DNA of 64,000 nucleotides from Noviherbaspirillum saxi (GTDB lineage Bacteria; Pseudomonadota; Gammaproteobacteria; Burkholderiales; Burkholderiaceae_D). Shown piece by piece: positions 11,574 to 22,273 of this stretch. Each line of letters opens with the position of its first letter. The first letter of the stretch is position 1. Under the pieces are notes generated by a model, which was not told the origin of the DNA, ran no database searches, and saw only the letters and a program-made list of their open reading frames with translations. The DNA lies in the NCBI RefSeq assembly GCF_003591035.1, contig NZ_QYUO01000001.1, positions 2,232,001 to 2,296,000 on the forward strand, read 5' to 3'. Position numbers and translations under genes: made by a program.

Positions 11574-13460
11574 TTATGCCGGCGCAGTCGCATTGGGCGA
11601 CATGCCACCTGATGCATTGTCGGAGGGAGAGCGTTTTACCGGGATGCCGGCCTTGGGCGGACGTGGCTCCAGACCTTCCATGATGTCGTTGATCTGGTCG
11701 GCATCAAGGGTTTCCCAGTCGAGCAAGGCCTTTGCCATTATCTCAACCTTGTCCCTGTTGTCTTCAAGCAGACGACGTGACAGTGCATACTGTGCATCGA
11801 GGATCAAACGAATTTCAGTATCAACCTTTTGCTGGGTTGCCTCGGATACAGTCTTCGCACTCATACGGCCGAAGTAGGCATCCTGCTCGCTATCTTCATA
11901 CACCATGGTACCCAGGGATTCGGACATGCCGTAACGGGTCACCATTGCACGAGCCAGTTTGGTTGCCCGTTCGAAATCGTTGGATGCGCCGGTCGACATC
12001 TGATGCATGAAGATTTCCTCGGAAATGCGGCCACCGAACAAAATCGCGATTTCTTCCAGCATCTTGTCCTTGTACATGTTGACCCGGTCATGCTCGGGCA
12101 ACTGCCAAGTCAAGCCAAGTGCATAGCCACGCGGCATGATGGTGACCTTGTGTACCGGGTCGGCCTTCGGCAACAACTTGGCAACGACCGCATGACCAGA
12201 TTCATGGTACGCAGTATTGCGGCGCTCTTCTTCGCGCATGACTGCGGACTTGCGCTCCGGACCCATCACGATCTTGTCCTTGGCATCTTCGAAGTCCTGC
12301 ATTTCTACCAGGCGCTTATTGCGACGCGCAGCAAAAAGCGCGGCTTCATTGACGAGATTGGCCAAGTCGGCGCCGGAAAAGCCCGGTGTGCCGCGCGCAA
12401 GAATATCAGCCTTGACGTCTGGTGCAATAGGTACCTTGCGCATATGCACGTAAAGAATTTGCTCACGCCCCCTAATGTCGGGCAGGCCGACCATGACTTG
12501 ACGGTCAAAACGGCCGGGACGCAACAGCGCCTTGTCGAGCACGTCGGCACGGTTGGTCGCGGCGATAACGATCACGCCGGAATTTGGTTCGAAGCCGTCC
12601 ATCTCAACGAGCAACTGATTGAGCGTCTGTTCGCGCTCATCATTGCCGCCGCCCATGCCAGCACCACGATGACGGCCAACCGCATCGATTTCATCGATAA
12701 AGATAATGCAGGGAGAATGTTTCTTGGCGTTTTCAAACATGTCGCGGACGCGTGAAGCGCCGACACCGACAAACATTTCGACAAAGTCTGAACCGGATAT
12801 CGTAAAGAACGGCACCTTGGCTTCGCCTGCAATTGCACGTGCCAGCAGGGTCTTACCAGTACCTGGAGGGCCTACCATCAGGACACCACGCGGAATACGA
12901 CCGCCGAGCTTCTGGAACTTCGTCGGGTCGCGCAAGAAATCCACCAATTCCTGGACTTCTTCCTTCGCTTCGTCGCAGCCGGCGACGTCCGCAAAAGTCA
13001 CGGTATTGCTTGCCTCATCCAGCATGCGCGCCTTGGAACGACCGAAAGAAAATGCGCCGCCCTTGCCGCCGCCCTGCATTTGACGCATGAAGAATACCCA
13101 TACGCCGATCAGCAACAGCATTGGGAACCAGGAAATGAAAACTTGAGAAAGGAAGGATTGTTCTTCAGGCTGCTTGACGTCGAATTTGACGCCATTATTG
13201 ATCAGATCGCCAATCAAGCCGCGGTCAAGATAAGTTACTGAAGTCTTGATGCGCTTACCGTCATTGGTTATAGCGACGATGGTCCTGTCTTCGATAGTTG
13301 CTTCACGGATTTGCTTCGCCTTGACTTCATCGATGAAGTCCGAATACGGAATCGGCGTCGCGCCGCCAGCCATTGTGCGACCGTCGAACTGCTTGAAGAC
13401 GGTAAACAGCACCAGGGCAATCACCACCCAGATGGCGGCTTTGGAAAACATGTTGTTCAC
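11574..13460 (-). CDS. ftsH: ATP-dependent zinc metalloprotease FtsH
   Basis: 628 residues. A membrane-anchored hexameric AAA+ protease that degrades misfolded membrane proteins and regulators. It shows TM1 at about 5-23, a periplasmic domain to about 105, TM2 at about 108-126, Walker A GPPGTGK (197-203), Walker B IIFIDE (252-257), the SRH arginines in [11 protein letters not shown], and the zinc site HESGH (419-423) with the distal Asp region after it. AAGGAG stands ahead of the ATG. It is downstream of rlmE across 157 bases and ends in a clear terminator. Confidence 0.98.
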   Translation of the reverse strand: MNNMFSKAAIWVVIALVLFTVFKQFDGRTMAGGATPIPYSDFIDEVKAKQIREATIEDRTIVAITNDGKRIKTSVTYLDRGLIGDLINNGVKFDVKQPEEQSFLSQVFISWFPMLLLIGVWVFFMRQMQGGGKGGAFSFGRSKARMLDEASNTVTFADVAGCDEAKEEVQELVDFLRDPTKFQKLGGRIPRGVLMVGPPGTGKTLLARAIAGEAKVPFFTISGSDFVEMFVGVGASRVRDMFENAKKHSPCIIFIDEIDAVGRHRGAGMGGGNDEREQTLNQLLVEMDGFEPNSGVIVIAATNRADVLDKALLRPGRFDRQVMVGLPDIRGREQILYVHMRKVPIAPDVKADILARGTPGFSGADLANLVNEAALFAARRNKRLVEMQDFEDAKDKIVMGPERKSAVMREEERRNTAYHESGHAVVAKLLPKADPVHKVTIMPRGYALGLTWQLPEHDRVNMYKDKMLEEIAILFGGRISEEIFMHQMSTGASNDFERATKLARAMVTRYGMSESLGTMVYEDSEQDAYFGRMSAKTVSEATQQKVDTEIRLILDAQYALSRRLLEDNRDKVEIMAKALLDWETLDADQINDIMEGLEPRPPKAGIPVKRSPSDNASGGMSPNATAPA

Positions 13461-13617
13461 TAGAACTCCTTAGACGCAGGCGCGCCCATATTTACATTGC
13501 TTGTAAAATTGATTCTACTCGCATTGACCAGCGCTTGCTAGGCTGCATGTGCGGGCCTGGTAAGGGAAATCAAGAGTTGTCGAAAAAATAATCAATGGCG
13601 GGATTATTATCGATGTG

Positions 13618-14265
13618 TCATTGAGAAGGATGTTTCAACACTTTACCGAGCAAAAAGATTTCAGATGATTTATCCCTGCTGGCCTTGGGCTTCTTTTGGA
13701 TCACAGTTTTAAACTCGAGCCTGAACTTTTCGACTAATTGTGTGTACCCAGTCCCGTTGAAGCATTTGACGAGCAAGGCACCGGAAGGTTTCATATGAGC
13801 TCGCGCAAAGTCGATGGCCAGATCAATGATATCCTCGATTCGCGCAGCGTCCGTCACTGCGATCCCGGACAGATTGGGCGCCATATCTGACAATACGAGA
13901 TCGACCTGTCGACCCGCGAGCACTGCTTCGAGTTGGCGCAAGGCTTCTTCTTCACGGAAGTCACCCAGAATGAAATGCACGTCGGCAATCGGATCCATGG
14001 GCAACATATCAAGGCCGATAATGGTGCCATTGATGCCGCCGCCTTCCTTACCGGACAGTTTGTTGCGTATGTATTGCGCCCAGCTGCCAGGCGTGCAGCC
14101 AAGGTCAACAACGACCTGGCCGGGTTTTATCAGTCTTTCCTCTTCATCGATTTCCTTGAGCTTGTACGCTGCGCGCGCGCGGTATCCCTCCTTTTGCGCC
14201 AGCTTCACGTAAGGGTCGTTGATATGGTCGTGCAACCAGTTTTTGTTGAATTTGTTCTTGGCCAT
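13618..14265 (-). CDS. rlmE: 23S rRNA (uridine-2552) 2'-O-methyltransferase
   Basis: 215 residues, RrmJ/FtsJ family. The AdoMet loop [15 protein letters not shown], the motif [12 protein letters not shown] and the catalytic lysine region [10 protein letters not shown] are present, together with the N-terminal SRA-like [22 protein letters not shown]. It methylates U2552 in the 50S A-loop. It is divergent from yhbY with a 36-base gap, and upstream of ftsH as in most proteobacteria. No clear Shine-Dalgarno sequence precedes its ATG. Confidence 0.96.
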   Translation of the reverse strand: MAKNKFNKNWLHDHINDPYVKLAQKEGYRARAAYKLKEIDEEERLIKPGQVVVDLGCTPGSWAQYIRNKLSGKEGGGINGTIIGLDMLPMDPIADVHFILGDFREEEALRQLEAVLAGRQVDLVLSDMAPNLSGIAVTDAARIEDIIDLAIDFARAHMKPSGALLVKCFNGTGYTQLVEKFRLEFKTVIQKKPKASRDKSSEIFLLGKVLKHPSQ

Positions 14266-14301
14266 TCGCGTAGAATACCGTTTTTAAGGAATAAATAGAT
14301 T

Positions 14302-14775
14302 ATGTTGAAACTGACACCCGCCGAACGCAGTGCCTTGCGTTCGGAAGCCCATGCACTTAACCCGGTGGTCATTATCGGCGAAGCCGGATTGACACCGTCG
14401 GTGCTGAAAGAAATCGATACCAGCCTCAATGCTCACGGCCTCATCAAGGTCCGCGTGTTCGGCGACGAGCGCGAAGCTCGCGTCGAGATGTACGAAACCA
14501 TTTGCGAAAAGCTCGATGCCGCGCCGATCCAGCATATCGGCAAGCTGCTGGTCTTGTACCGCCCCAAGAAGGAAGCCACCAAGGAACGCAGCGACAAACG
14601 CGGAAAAGGCCTGCGTGAAGTCACGATCGTCAAGCCCAGCCCGAGCGGCACCAAGCGCCCAAGCGTGACGAAAGTCATTTTGAAGGGCAATGAACGGGTT
14701 ACCGCAGGCGGCAATATCAAACGTGCCAAGCCACGGCAAAGCAGTTCCAAAAAATCGGCATTGGGACGCGGCTGA
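14302..14775 (+). CDS. yhbY: YhbY family CRM-domain RNA-binding protein
   Basis: 157 residues. Residues 1-95 form the CRM fold (LTPAERSALRSEAHALNPVV, IGEAGLTPSVLKEID, GLIKVRVFGD, GKLLVLYRP), found in YhbY proteins bound to pre-50S particles. A basic, probably disordered tail of about 60 residues extends beyond the 97-residue E. coli protein and should increase RNA contact. TAAGGA precedes the ATG by 11 bases. It is divergent from rlmE, so two 50S maturation genes share one short promoter region. Confidence 0.9.
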   Translation: MLKLTPAERSALRSEAHALNPVVIIGEAGLTPSVLKEIDTSLNAHGLIKVRVFGDEREARVEMYETICEKLDAAPIQHIGKLLVLYRPKKEATKERSDKRGKGLREVTIVKPSPSGTKRPSVTKVILKGNERVTAGGNIKRAKPRQSSSKKSALGRG

Positions 14776-14797
14776 TTTGCTCGCTTGAGAAAATTCG

Positions 14798-14820
14798 GTC
14801 CCGCATATTTGGCGCGGGAC
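14798..14820. terminator. hairpin between convergent yhbY and DUF4149 genes
   Basis: GTCCCGC at 14798-14804 pairs with GCGGGAC at 14814-14820 around a 9-base loop, in the 58-base gap between two converging genes. There is no U-tract on either strand, so termination would be weak or protein-assisted; it may also protect mRNA 3' ends. Confidence 0.35.
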
Positions 14821-14833
14821 ACGATCCGCACGA

Positions 14834-15292
14834 TTACCTCGCCTTTACTACCAGCGCGACGCCCAGCAAGCTTTGCACCAGATAAATCGCGCTCGAAGCG
14901 CCGTGCAACAAGCCAAACTGTAGTTTTGCATCGGAATCCATGACGCCGGCAGGACCGGCTGCCTCGCGCAGCGCCGCCATGAAAGGCTGCAGGCCGAAGT
15001 ATCCAATCAATGTGCAAGCAAGCATGCCTGCGATCAGCCAGGCAATGCTACGGATCTGTTTGCGCTCAAGATCAGGTGAAAAATAGCGTACCAGGATACC
15101 AAGCACAATGGCACAAGCTACACAAAGCCAGGCTTCCACACGAAACAATCGGCCGGCGATCGTGCCCGCCAGTACGCGGTCATCGAGCGTAATGAATAGC
15201 GTCGGAGCAACCAGATAACCGACAGTCCAAAGGCTTCCGGCCCAGATTGTCGCGACCAGCAAGCGTAGGCGCGCCGGCATGGCGGTCAGCAT
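14834..15292 (-). CDS. DUF4149 membrane protein
   Basis: 152 residues, four predicted membrane helices (about 8-30, 48-68, 80-100 and 130-150). The start LRLLVATIWAGSLWTVGYLVAPTLF and the conserved LFRVEAWLCV block match DUF4149 of beta- and gammaproteobacteria. Function unknown. It begins 5 bases after greA, an arrangement that is conserved in Burkholderiales, so the two are cotranscribed. Confidence 0.85.
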   Translation of the reverse strand: MLTAMPARLRLLVATIWAGSLWTVGYLVAPTLFITLDDRVLAGTIAGRLFRVEAWLCVACAIVLGILVRYFSPDLERKQIRSIAWLIAGMLACTLIGYFGLQPFMAALREAAGPAGVMDSDAKLQFGLLHGASSAIYLVQSLLGVALVVKAR

Positions 15293-15297
15293 GGTAA

Positions 15298-15774
15298 TCA
15301 GATGTAGCGAACTTCGAGCACTTCGTATTCACGAATGCCGGATGGCGCATTCACTTCGACGACATCGCCAGCGTATTTGCCGATCAATGCGCGCGCGATG
15401 GGCGAGGTAATCGAGACCTTGAGTTTCTTCAGGTCCGCTTCGTCTTCACCAACGATCTGATAGGTCACCTTTTGTCCGGACTCCAGATCTTCCAGGTTAA
15501 CCGTCGATGCAAAAACGATACGACCTTCCGCATCGAGCAGAGTCGGGTCAATGATTTGCGCCGCACTCAATTTGCCTTCGAGTTCTGCGATACGGCCTTC
15601 GATGAAACTCTGACGCTCCTTGGCTGCATCGTACTCGGCATTTTCGGAAAGATCGCCTTGGGCGCGCGCTTCGGAAATGGCATTGATGACAGCGGGGCGA
15701 TCCTTGGTTTTCAGGCGCTGCAGTTCTTCCTTCAGAAGTTCTGCACCAAGTTTGGTAATGGGAACTGTGCTCAT
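15298..15774 (-). CDS. greA: transcription elongation factor GreA
   Basis: 158 residues, the same length as E. coli GreA. The N-terminal coiled coil includes the acidic tip [18 protein letters not shown], whose Asp and Glu reach the RNA polymerase active site to trigger cleavage of backtracked RNA; the C-terminal FKBP-like domain has [10 protein letters not shown] and the terminal [13 protein letters not shown]. It lies downstream of carB, with a stem-loop repeat in the 101-base gap. Confidence 0.97.
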   Translation of the reverse strand: MSTVPITKLGAELLKEELQRLKTKDRPAVINAISEARAQGDLSENAEYDAAKERQSFIEGRIAELEGKLSAAQIIDPTLLDAEGRIVFASTVNLEDLESGQKVTYQIVGEDEADLKKLKVSITSPIARALIGKYAGDVVEVNAPSGIREYEVLEVRYI

Positions 15775-15798
15775 AATTTATTTTGGACAAAATGAAAA

Positions 15799-15854
15799 CC
15801 ACAGAGGTCACAAATAGTGCCGGAAATCATCCGGTACCGTTGTGACCTCTGTGG
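15799..15854. repeat. 15-bp inverted repeat (CCACAGAGG type) between carB and greA
   Basis: CCACAGAGGTCACAA at 15799-15813 is matched by a perfect inverse at 15840-15854. The 26-base centre holds a second small stem (GCCGG/CCGGT). Together they form one long hairpin in the carB-greA spacer. Sequences built on CACAGAGG are known from intergenic repeat units in several proteobacteria; that this is one is inference. It lacks a U-tract and may attenuate or process the carB-greA transcript. Confidence 0.65.
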
Positions 15855-15875
15855 CTGAAGTAAGACTGTAGAGGC

Positions 15876-18800
15876 CTAGTTTAAAGACTTATGCAAGCCT
15901 TGTAAATCGTAGACGTGCAGCTCGTCTAGATGACGCAAGCCTTCGACGGCGGCTTCGGCGCCGGCGATGGTGGTATAGGTAGTGGCACGCGCGAGCAAGG
16001 CGGAAGTGCGGATGGCGCGCGAATCGGCAATCGCGGTACGCTTTTCTTCCACCGTATTGATCACCAGCACAATCTCGTTGTTCTTGATCATGTCGACCAC
16101 GTGCGGCCGCCCTTCGACCACCTTGTTGACGGCCGCCACCGGAATCCCGGCCGCACTGATGGCCGCGGCCGTGCCCTTGGTCGCCACCAGCGTAAAGCCC
16201 AGCTCCACCAAGTCTTTGGCCACCTGCACCGCGCGCGGCTTGTCGCTGTTCTTGACGCTCAGGAACACCTTGCCCGAGGTCGGCAATTTGACGCCCGCCC
16301 CCAGCTGCGACTTCACGAACGCTTCGCCAAAGGTCTTGCCCACCCCCATGACTTCGCCGGTGGATTTCATTTCCGGACCCAGAATGGTGTCGACTCCGGG
16401 GAACTTGTTGAACGGGAACACCGCTTCCTTGACGCTGTAGTACGGCGGCACCACTTCCTTCGTGATGCCCTGGCTGTCGAGTGACTGCCCCACCATGCAG
16501 CGCGCGGCAATCTTGGCCAGCTGCAAGCCGGTCGCCTTCGATACATACGGCACCGTGCGCGAGGCGCGCGGGTTGACTTCCAGCACGTACACCACATCCT
16601 GCAGCTGGCCATCGACTTCATGCTGCTGAATGGCAAACTGCACATTCATCAAACCCACCACCTTCAAGCCCTTGGCCATCAGCGCGGTCTGGCGCTTCAA
16701 TTCGTCGATGGTGTCCTGGGACAGCGAATACGGCGGCAGCGAGCAAGCCGAGTCGCCCGAATGCACGCCGGCCTGTTCGATGTGTTCCATCACGCCGCCG
16801 ATGAAGGTGCGCTGGCCATCGGACAGGCAATCCACATCGACTTCGATCGCATCGTTGAGGAAGCGGTCGAGCAGCACCGGCGAATCGTTCGAAACCTTGA
16901 CCGCTTCGCGCATGTAGCGTTCCAGATCGCGCTGTTCATGCACGATTTCCATCGCGCGCCCGCCCAGCACATAGGACGGACGCACCACCAGCGGATAGCC
17001 GATTTCCTGCGCCAGGCGCAACGCGTCTTCTTCGGTGCGCGCGGTGCGGTTGGGCGGCTGGCGCAAGCCCAGGTCTTGCAACAGTTTCTGGAAGCGTTCG
17101 CGGTCTTCGGCCGCATCGATCATGTCGGGCGAGGTGCCGACGATGGGCACGCCATTGGCTTCCAGGTCGAGCGCCAGTTTCAGCGGGGTCTGGCCGCCGT
17201 ACTGCACGATCACGCCATACGGCTTTTCCTTGTCGACGATTTCCAGCACGTCTTCCAGCGTCAGCGGTTCGAAATACAGCCGGTCCGAGGTATCGTAATC
17301 GGTCGACACGGTTTCCGGATTGCAGTTGACCATGATGGTTTCATAGCCGTCTTCGCGCATCGCCAGCGCCGCATGCACGCAGCAATAATCGAATTCGATG
17401 CCTTGCCCGATGCGGTTGGGACCGCCGCCCAAGACCATGATCTTTTTCTTGTCGGTCGGCTGCGATTCGCACTCTTCCTCGTAGGTCGAGTACATGTACG
17501 CGGTGCGCGTGGCGAATTCGGCCGCGCAGGTGTCGACCCGCTTGTAGACCGGACGCACATTGAGCGCGCGCCGCTGCTCGCGCACCGCCTTGTCGCTGGT
17601 CTTGAGCAGCTTGGCCAGACGCCGGTCGGCAAAGCCCTTTTGCTTGAGCTTGAACAGGGTGTCCTTGTCCAGCGCCTCCAGCGTCTGGGTTTCCAGCCAC
17701 AGTTCGATATCGACGATTTCCTTGATCTGCACCAGGAACCAGGGATCGATATGGGTCAGCTGATGCACTTCTTCCAGCGAGAAGCCTTGCGCAAAGGCGT
17801 CGCCGACATACCAGATGCGTTCCGGACCGGGTTCGCCCAGCTGCTCTTCGATGGTTTCGCGGTCGGTGGTCTTTTCATTCATGCCGTCGACCCCGACTTC
17901 CAGACCGCGCAAGGCTTTCTGGAACGATTCCTGGAAGGTGCGCCCGATCGCCATCACTTCGCCCACCGATTTCATTTGCGTGGTCAGATGGCTGTCGGCG
18001 GTCGGAAACTTCTCGAACGCGAAACGCGGCACCTTGGTCACCACATAATCGATGCTGGGCTCGAACGAGGCGGGCGTGGCGCCGCCGGTGATTTCGTTGC
18101 GCAACTCGTCCAGCGTGAAACCGACCGCCAGCTTGGCGGCGATCTTCGCAATCGGAAAGCCGGTCGCCTTGGACGCCAGCGCGGAGGAACGCGAGACGCG
18201 CGGATTCATTTCAATGACGATCATGCGACCATCGGCCGGATTGACCGCGAACTGCACATTGGAGCCGCCGGTGTCGACCCCGATCTCGCGCAGCACCGCC
18301 AGCGAGGCGTTGCGCATGATCTGGTATTCCTTGTCGGTCAGCGTCTGCGCCGGCGCCACCGTGATCGAGTCGCCGGTATGCACGCCCATCGGGTCGAGGT
18401 TTTCGATCGAGCAGACGATGATGCAATTGTCCTTCTTGTCGCGCACGACTTCCATCTCGTACTCTTTCCAGCCGATCAGCGATTCTTCGATCAGCAGTTC
18501 GGAGGTGGGCGAGGCTTCCAGGCCACGCTTGCAGATGGTCTCGAATTCTTCCGGATTGTAGGCAATGCCGCCGCCGGTGCCGCCCATCGTGAACGAGGGC
18601 CGGATGATGACCGGGAAACCGATTTCCTTTTGCACCGCCCACGATTCTTCCAGCGTGTGCGCCACGCCCGAACGCGCCGACCCCAGTCCGATCCTGGTCA
18701 TCGCCTGCTTGAACTTGGAACGGTCTTCGGCCTTGTCGATGGCTTCCGGTGTGGCGCCGATCAATTCGCAGCCGTATTTGGTCAGCACGCCGTGATGGTG

Positions 18801-19106
18801 CAGGTCGAGCGCGCAATTGAGCGCGGTCTGGCCGCCCATGGTCGGCAGGATCGCATCCGGACGCTCCTTGGCGATGATGCGCTCGACCGCCTGCCAGGTG
18901 ATCGGTTCGATATAGGTGACATCGGCCATGTCCGGATCGGTCATGATGGTGGCCGGATTGCTGTTGACCAGCACCACGCGGTAACCTTCTTCGCGCAAGG
19001 CCTTGCAGGCCTGGGCGCCGGAATAGTCGAATTCGCACGCCTGGCCGATGATGATCGGGCCGGCGCCAATAATCAGGATGCTGTGTAACTCTGTGCGCTT
19101 AGGCAT
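15876..19106 (-). CDS. carB: carbamoyl-phosphate synthase large subunit
   Basis: 1076 residues. It uses ammonia channelled from CarA plus bicarbonate and two ATP to make carbamoyl phosphate for arginine and pyrimidines. Two tandem ATP-grasp halves are present (first with [14 protein letters not shown] and [20 protein letters not shown]; second with [12 protein letters not shown] and [19 protein letters not shown]), each opened by a GxGPIxIGQ-type loop ([34 protein letters not shown]). The last 130 residues form the MGS-like allosteric domain. Its start overlaps the carA stop by 8 bases. The gene appears GC-richer than its neighbours, as expected for a highly expressed gene. Confidence 0.98.
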   Translation of the reverse strand: MPKRTELHSILIIGAGPIIIGQACEFDYSGAQACKALREEGYRVVLVNSNPATIMTDPDMADVTYIEPITWQAVERIIAKERPDAILPTMGGQTALNCALDLHHHGVLTKYGCELIGATPEAIDKAEDRSKFKQAMTRIGLGSARSGVAHTLEESWAVQKEIGFPVIIRPSFTMGGTGGGIAYNPEEFETICKRGLEASPTSELLIEESLIGWKEYEMEVVRDKKDNCIIVCSIENLDPMGVHTGDSITVAPAQTLTDKEYQIMRNASLAVLREIGVDTGGSNVQFAVNPADGRMIVIEMNPRVSRSSALASKATGFPIAKIAAKLAVGFTLDELRNEITGGATPASFEPSIDYVVTKVPRFAFEKFPTADSHLTTQMKSVGEVMAIGRTFQESFQKALRGLEVGVDGMNEKTTDRETIEEQLGEPGPERIWYVGDAFAQGFSLEEVHQLTHIDPWFLVQIKEIVDIELWLETQTLEALDKDTLFKLKQKGFADRRLAKLLKTSDKAVREQRRALNVRPVYKRVDTCAAEFATRTAYMYSTYEEECESQPTDKKKIMVLGGGPNRIGQGIEFDYCCVHAALAMREDGYETIMVNCNPETVSTDYDTSDRLYFEPLTLEDVLEIVDKEKPYGVIVQYGGQTPLKLALDLEANGVPIVGTSPDMIDAAEDRERFQKLLQDLGLRQPPNRTARTEEDALRLAQEIGYPLVVRPSYVLGGRAMEIVHEQRDLERYMREAVKVSNDSPVLLDRFLNDAIEVDVDCLSDGQRTFIGGVMEHIEQAGVHSGDSACSLPPYSLSQDTIDELKRQTALMAKGLKVVGLMNVQFAIQQHEVDGQLQDVVYVLEVNPRASRTVPYVSKATGLQLAKIAARCMVGQSLDSQGITKEVVPPYYSVKEAVFPFNKFPGVDTILGPEMKSTGEVMGVGKTFGEAFVKSQLGAGVKLPTSGKVFLSVKNSDKPRAVQVAKDLVELGFTLVATKGTAAAISAAGIPVAAVNKVVEGRPHVVDMIKNNEIVLVINTVEEKRTAIADSRAIRTSALLARATTYTTIAGAEAAVEGLRHLDELHVYDLQGLHKSLN

Positions 19107-20250
19107 TTTTGTGTTTCTCCATCATCGCCACGAAGCGATCAAACAAGGGGGCGACGTCGGTCGGGCCGGGCGAGGCTTCCGGATGGCCCTGGAAGCAGAA
19201 TGCCGGTTTGTCGGTGCGGGCAAAGCCTTGCAGCGAGCCATCGAACAGCGACACGTGGGTGACGCGGCAATTGTCCGGCAAGGTGGCCTGGTCCACCGCG
19301 AAACCATGGTTTTGCGAAGTGATCATCACTTGCCTGGTGTCGAGGTCTTGCACCGGGTGGTTCGCACCGTGGTGACCGAATTTCATTTTGAGGGTCTTGG
19401 CGCCGGAGGCCAGCGCCATGATCTGGTGCCCCAGGCAAATGCCGAAGGTGGGAATGCCGCGCTCGATCAATTCCCGGGTCGCGGCAATCGCGTAGTCGCA
19501 CGGCTCGGGGTCGCCCGGGCCATTGGCCAGGAAGATGCCGTCCGGCTTGAGCGCCAGCGCCTCGGCGGCACTGGCCTGCGCCGGCAACACCGTGATCTTG
19601 CAACCGCGCTCGGCCAGCATGCGCAAGATGTTGCGCTTGACGCCGTAATCGAAGGCCACCACGTGATACGCCGGCGCCGTCTGTGCGCCGTAGCCCTGGC
19701 CCAGCTTCCATTCGGTTTCATTCCAGACATAGGACTGGGTGGTCGAGACCACCTTGGCCAGATCCATGCCGGCCAGGCCGGGGAAGGATTTGGCCAGCGC
19801 CAGCGCTTTGTCGACATCGGCTTCACCGGCCAGGATGGCGCCGTTCTGGGCCCCTTTTTCGCGCAGGATGCGGGTCAGCTTGCGGGTGTCGAGGCCGGCA
19901 ATGCCGACCACGTTTTGCGCTTTCAAATACTCCGACAAACTCAGCGTGGAACGGAAATTCGACGCCAGCAAGGGCAAGTCCTTGATGATCAAGCCAGCAG
20001 CATGGATCTGGGTGGCTTCGATGTCTTCGGCATTGATGCCGACATTGCCGATATGCGGATAAGTCAGCGTGACGAGCTGGCGGCTGTAACTGGGGTCGGT
20101 CAGGATTTCCTGGTAGCCTGTCATGGCCGTGTTGAACACGACCTCGCCGATCGTGTGACCGGGCGCTCCTATCGAAAATCCCTGAAAGATCGACCCATCT
20201 GCAAGCGCTAGGATGGCCGGGACTGAGTGGCCAGAAAAAAATGGCAGCAA
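19099..20250 (-). CDS. carA: carbamoyl-phosphate synthase small subunit
   Basis: 383 residues. The glutaminase subunit: class I amidotransferase triad Cys272 (GICLGHQ), His356 and Glu358 (QGHPEASPG), with the N-terminal CPSase domain ([17 protein letters not shown]). The start is TTG at 20250, supported by AGGAG a few bases upstream and by homology of the LPFF...PAILALADG beginning; no in-frame ATG occurs before residue 43. A non-ATG start may limit its rate relative to carB. Confidence 0.97.
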   Translation of the reverse strand: MLPFFSGHSVPAILALADGSIFQGFSIGAPGHTIGEVVFNTAMTGYQEILTDPSYSRQLVTLTYPHIGNVGINAEDIEATQIHAAGLIIKDLPLLASNFRSTLSLSEYLKAQNVVGIAGLDTRKLTRILREKGAQNGAILAGEADVDKALALAKSFPGLAGMDLAKVVSTTQSYVWNETEWKLGQGYGAQTAPAYHVVAFDYGVKRNILRMLAERGCKITVLPAQASAAEALALKPDGIFLANGPGDPEPCDYAIAATRELIERGIPTFGICLGHQIMALASGAKTLKMKFGHHGANHPVQDLDTRQVMITSQNHGFAVDQATLPDNCRVTHVSLFDGSLQGFARTDKPAFCFQGHPEASPGPTDVAPLFDRFVAMMEKHKNA

Positions 20251-20393
20251 GGGTAACTCCTGAGATGATTACCGCCGCTGCGCCGCGCCAGAACGACCGT
20301 CAACCAAACGGCTTGCGCTGGATGTCGTGGGTCTTTTTGGGACGTGATGGAAGGGGTATGCGCTACGGCGGGCTGAATTAGTTAAACCCCAAG

Positions 20394-20423
20394 AGTATAG
20401 CCGAGAACGCACCGCACTGCAAA
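20394..20423 (-). promoter_or_regulatory. possible carAB promoter
   Basis: On the minus strand TATACT (20394-20399) is a good -10 box; a poor -35 (TTGCAG) stands 17 bases further up. It would give a leader of about 140 bases before the TTG start of carA. No known pyrimidine or arginine control motif is recognised. Confidence 0.3.
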
Positions 20424-20519
20424 CCGGAAGCTGGTCAAACCAAGGGTTGGACTAGCCAACATGGGTCGCGAGAATTGACAGGAAGGCAAGCATGCGCCTT
20501 CCCGCTTCGACCCTTCGAA

Positions 20520-20927
20520 TCAGCCGCAAACGGCGGCGATGCCAGCCTTTGCAATCTGAGCATCCTCCGACGATTTCACGCCGGACACGCCGACCGCACC
20601 GATGCACTGGCCATCGACCAGAACCGGTACGCCACCCTCGAGCATGCCTTCCAAAACCGGTGCTGTCATGAAGGAATAGCGGCCGTTGTTGATCATGTCT
20701 TCGTAGACCTTGGTTTCACGGCGGCCAAGCGCCGCTGTTTTTGCCTTTGCCGGCGCAATGCTGGCCGAGATCGGTGCTGCACCATCCAAACGCTGCAGCC
20801 ACAGCAGATGACCGCCGTCATCAACGATCGAGATGCTGACTGCCCAGTTGTTTGCCTTGGCTTCAGCTTCTGCAGCAGCGGCGATTTTCTTGACGTCGTC
20901 GAGGGTAAGAACAGGTTTGGATTGCAT
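20520..20927 (-). CDS. GlcG/HbpS family protein
   Basis: 135 residues from ATG 20927, with AAGGAG upstream. Matches the GlcG/HbpS (DUF336) family: TLDDVKKIAAAAEAEAKANN, VSISIVDDGGHLLWLQRLDG, and GGVPVLVDGQCIGAVGVSG. Members form octamers, some bind heme or degradation products, and many lie near glycolate, propanediol or aromatic pathways. No such neighbour is present here, so the role is open. A small hairpin (20481-20502) follows the stop. Confidence 0.85.
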   Translation of the reverse strand: MQSKPVLTLDDVKKIAAAAEAEAKANNWAVSISIVDDGGHLLWLQRLDGAAPISASIAPAKAKTAALGRRETKVYEDMINNGRYSFMTAPVLEGMLEGGVPVLVDGQCIGAVGVSGVKSSEDAQIAKAGIAAVCG

Positions 20928-20994
20928 TACGGCTCCTTCAAAAGAAGGCAGGATTGTACGACATGTCCCGCCCGCATATCCACCGCCCAAGTGA

Positions 20995-22161
20995 TCAGAG
21001 TGCGGTTCGGCTTCGCTTCAATACCAGATCCACCAAGGGCTGCAACTCTGCCGACAATCTGCCAAGATGCGGCAGCACTTCATCCTGCCGGCCTTCCCTG
21101 ATCCATTGCAAGAGCGTTGCAAGGTCGGGCGAGTCCTGCTCCATTGTGTGATCCTTCGCTGTTGCCAGCGAAGGGATCTGTTCACCGCACAGCACGGCCG
21201 CCTCTTCTTCCGGCCCCACGACACCGGTAACGCTGCCACCGATACCAAGTAGGGCGCGGTGGCGCGCCCGTTCCAGCAACTCATCAAACGTTATTTCGTC
21301 CGCCTTGATTCCGGGGTCCGACAGCGAAGCAACGCCGCAGCTGGCAATGAAAGACATGCGTTCGTCGCTCGCCAGATGTGCACTGGCAATCGCACGGCAA
21401 ACCCGCTGAGCAAAAAGACGTGCGGAATCGAAATTGATGCTGCCGGTTGCCACGACGAATTCCGCATCGCCAAACTGGCCCAGATGATCAGTATCTCTTA
21501 TCGTGCGCCGGAGTAACCGCCCGATCGCCTTCGCCACGCTGGACGGCGGAGCGACGGCCGCGCCTTCGAGGCCGGCATGTTTTAATCCGATGGAGACATC
21601 CAGAAGAACGAAGTTCTTGCGATTGCGCGCGGCGTTGTCGAGAAGCTGGGCGGCATCGGCCCGAAACGCCTCAACCGTAGGTAATTGCAGAGGTGCATCC
21701 GGCTCGATTTCCTGTATCAGGGCTTCCAGGCTGCGCTCGAATTCACGTTGCGTCGCCACCAGCTTGGAGAGGATATCCAGACGCGACAGCAACTGCGGCG
21801 TACCGATTCCCTTGGTGATCAGGTCGGTGGCACCGGCCGCCTTGGCCCGTTCACGCTCTGCCCGCTCGTCGCTGCCGGATACCACCACAACAGGAATTTC
21901 GCGGATACGGGTAATCTTTGAATTGCGAATTCGTTGCAGCAAGCCGTAACCGTCCAGCTTCGGCATGGACAGATCCGTAATGACAACGCGGATATTGGGA
22001 TCAATGAGCAGGGTTTCCCAAGCTTCTTCGCCATTGAGCGCTTCACGAAAATCAAACATACCTTCGATATGCTTGATCAAGGTGGCACGCACGATCCGGG
22101 AGTCGTCTGCAATCAGGACGCGCGGTTTGAGCGAAATGTCGACTGCAGGAGGCGTTGGCAT
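20995..22161 (-). CDS. response regulator with degenerate GGDEF domain
   Basis: 388 residues. Residues 13-135 are a receiver domain with DD at 19-20 and phospho-acceptor Asp63 (VVITDLSMPKLDG). Residues 165-300 have the shape of a GGDEF domain, but the signature loop reads FGDAEF instead of GGDEF, so cyclase activity is unlikely; it may bind c-di-GMP or GTP or act as a protein-contact domain. The last 75 residues are an Asp/Leu-rich helical tail. There is no adjacent histidine kinase. Confidence 0.85.
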   Translation of the reverse strand: MPTPPAVDISLKPRVLIADDSRIVRATLIKHIEGMFDFREALNGEEAWETLLIDPNIRVVITDLSMPKLDGYGLLQRIRNSKITRIREIPVVVVSGSDERAERERAKAAGATDLITKGIGTPQLLSRLDILSKLVATQREFERSLEALIQEIEPDAPLQLPTVEAFRADAAQLLDNAARNRKNFVLLDVSIGLKHAGLEGAAVAPPSSVAKAIGRLLRRTIRDTDHLGQFGDAEFVVATGSINFDSARLFAQRVCRAIASAHLASDERMSFIASCGVASLSDPGIKADEITFDELLERARHRALLGIGGSVTGVVGPEEEAAVLCGEQIPSLATAKDHTMEQDSPDLATLLQWIREGRQDEVLPHLGRLSAELQPLVDLVLKRSRTAL

Positions 22162-22273
22162 TCGGTATATGATTGATCGTTATTTCACTAGCATACCTGC
22201 AGGCAAGAATTTTTGACAGCAGCAGGCTGCTTCCTTTACATTCAAGCCGTTGCTCAAATCAAACTTTGCCTAA

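Noticed and set aside
16620..19088. An 822-codon open frame on the plus strand opposite carB
   Set aside because: It is the mirror frame of a highly biased, GC-rich gene; the minus strand encodes a complete carB with all motifs. The antisense protein shows no domain.
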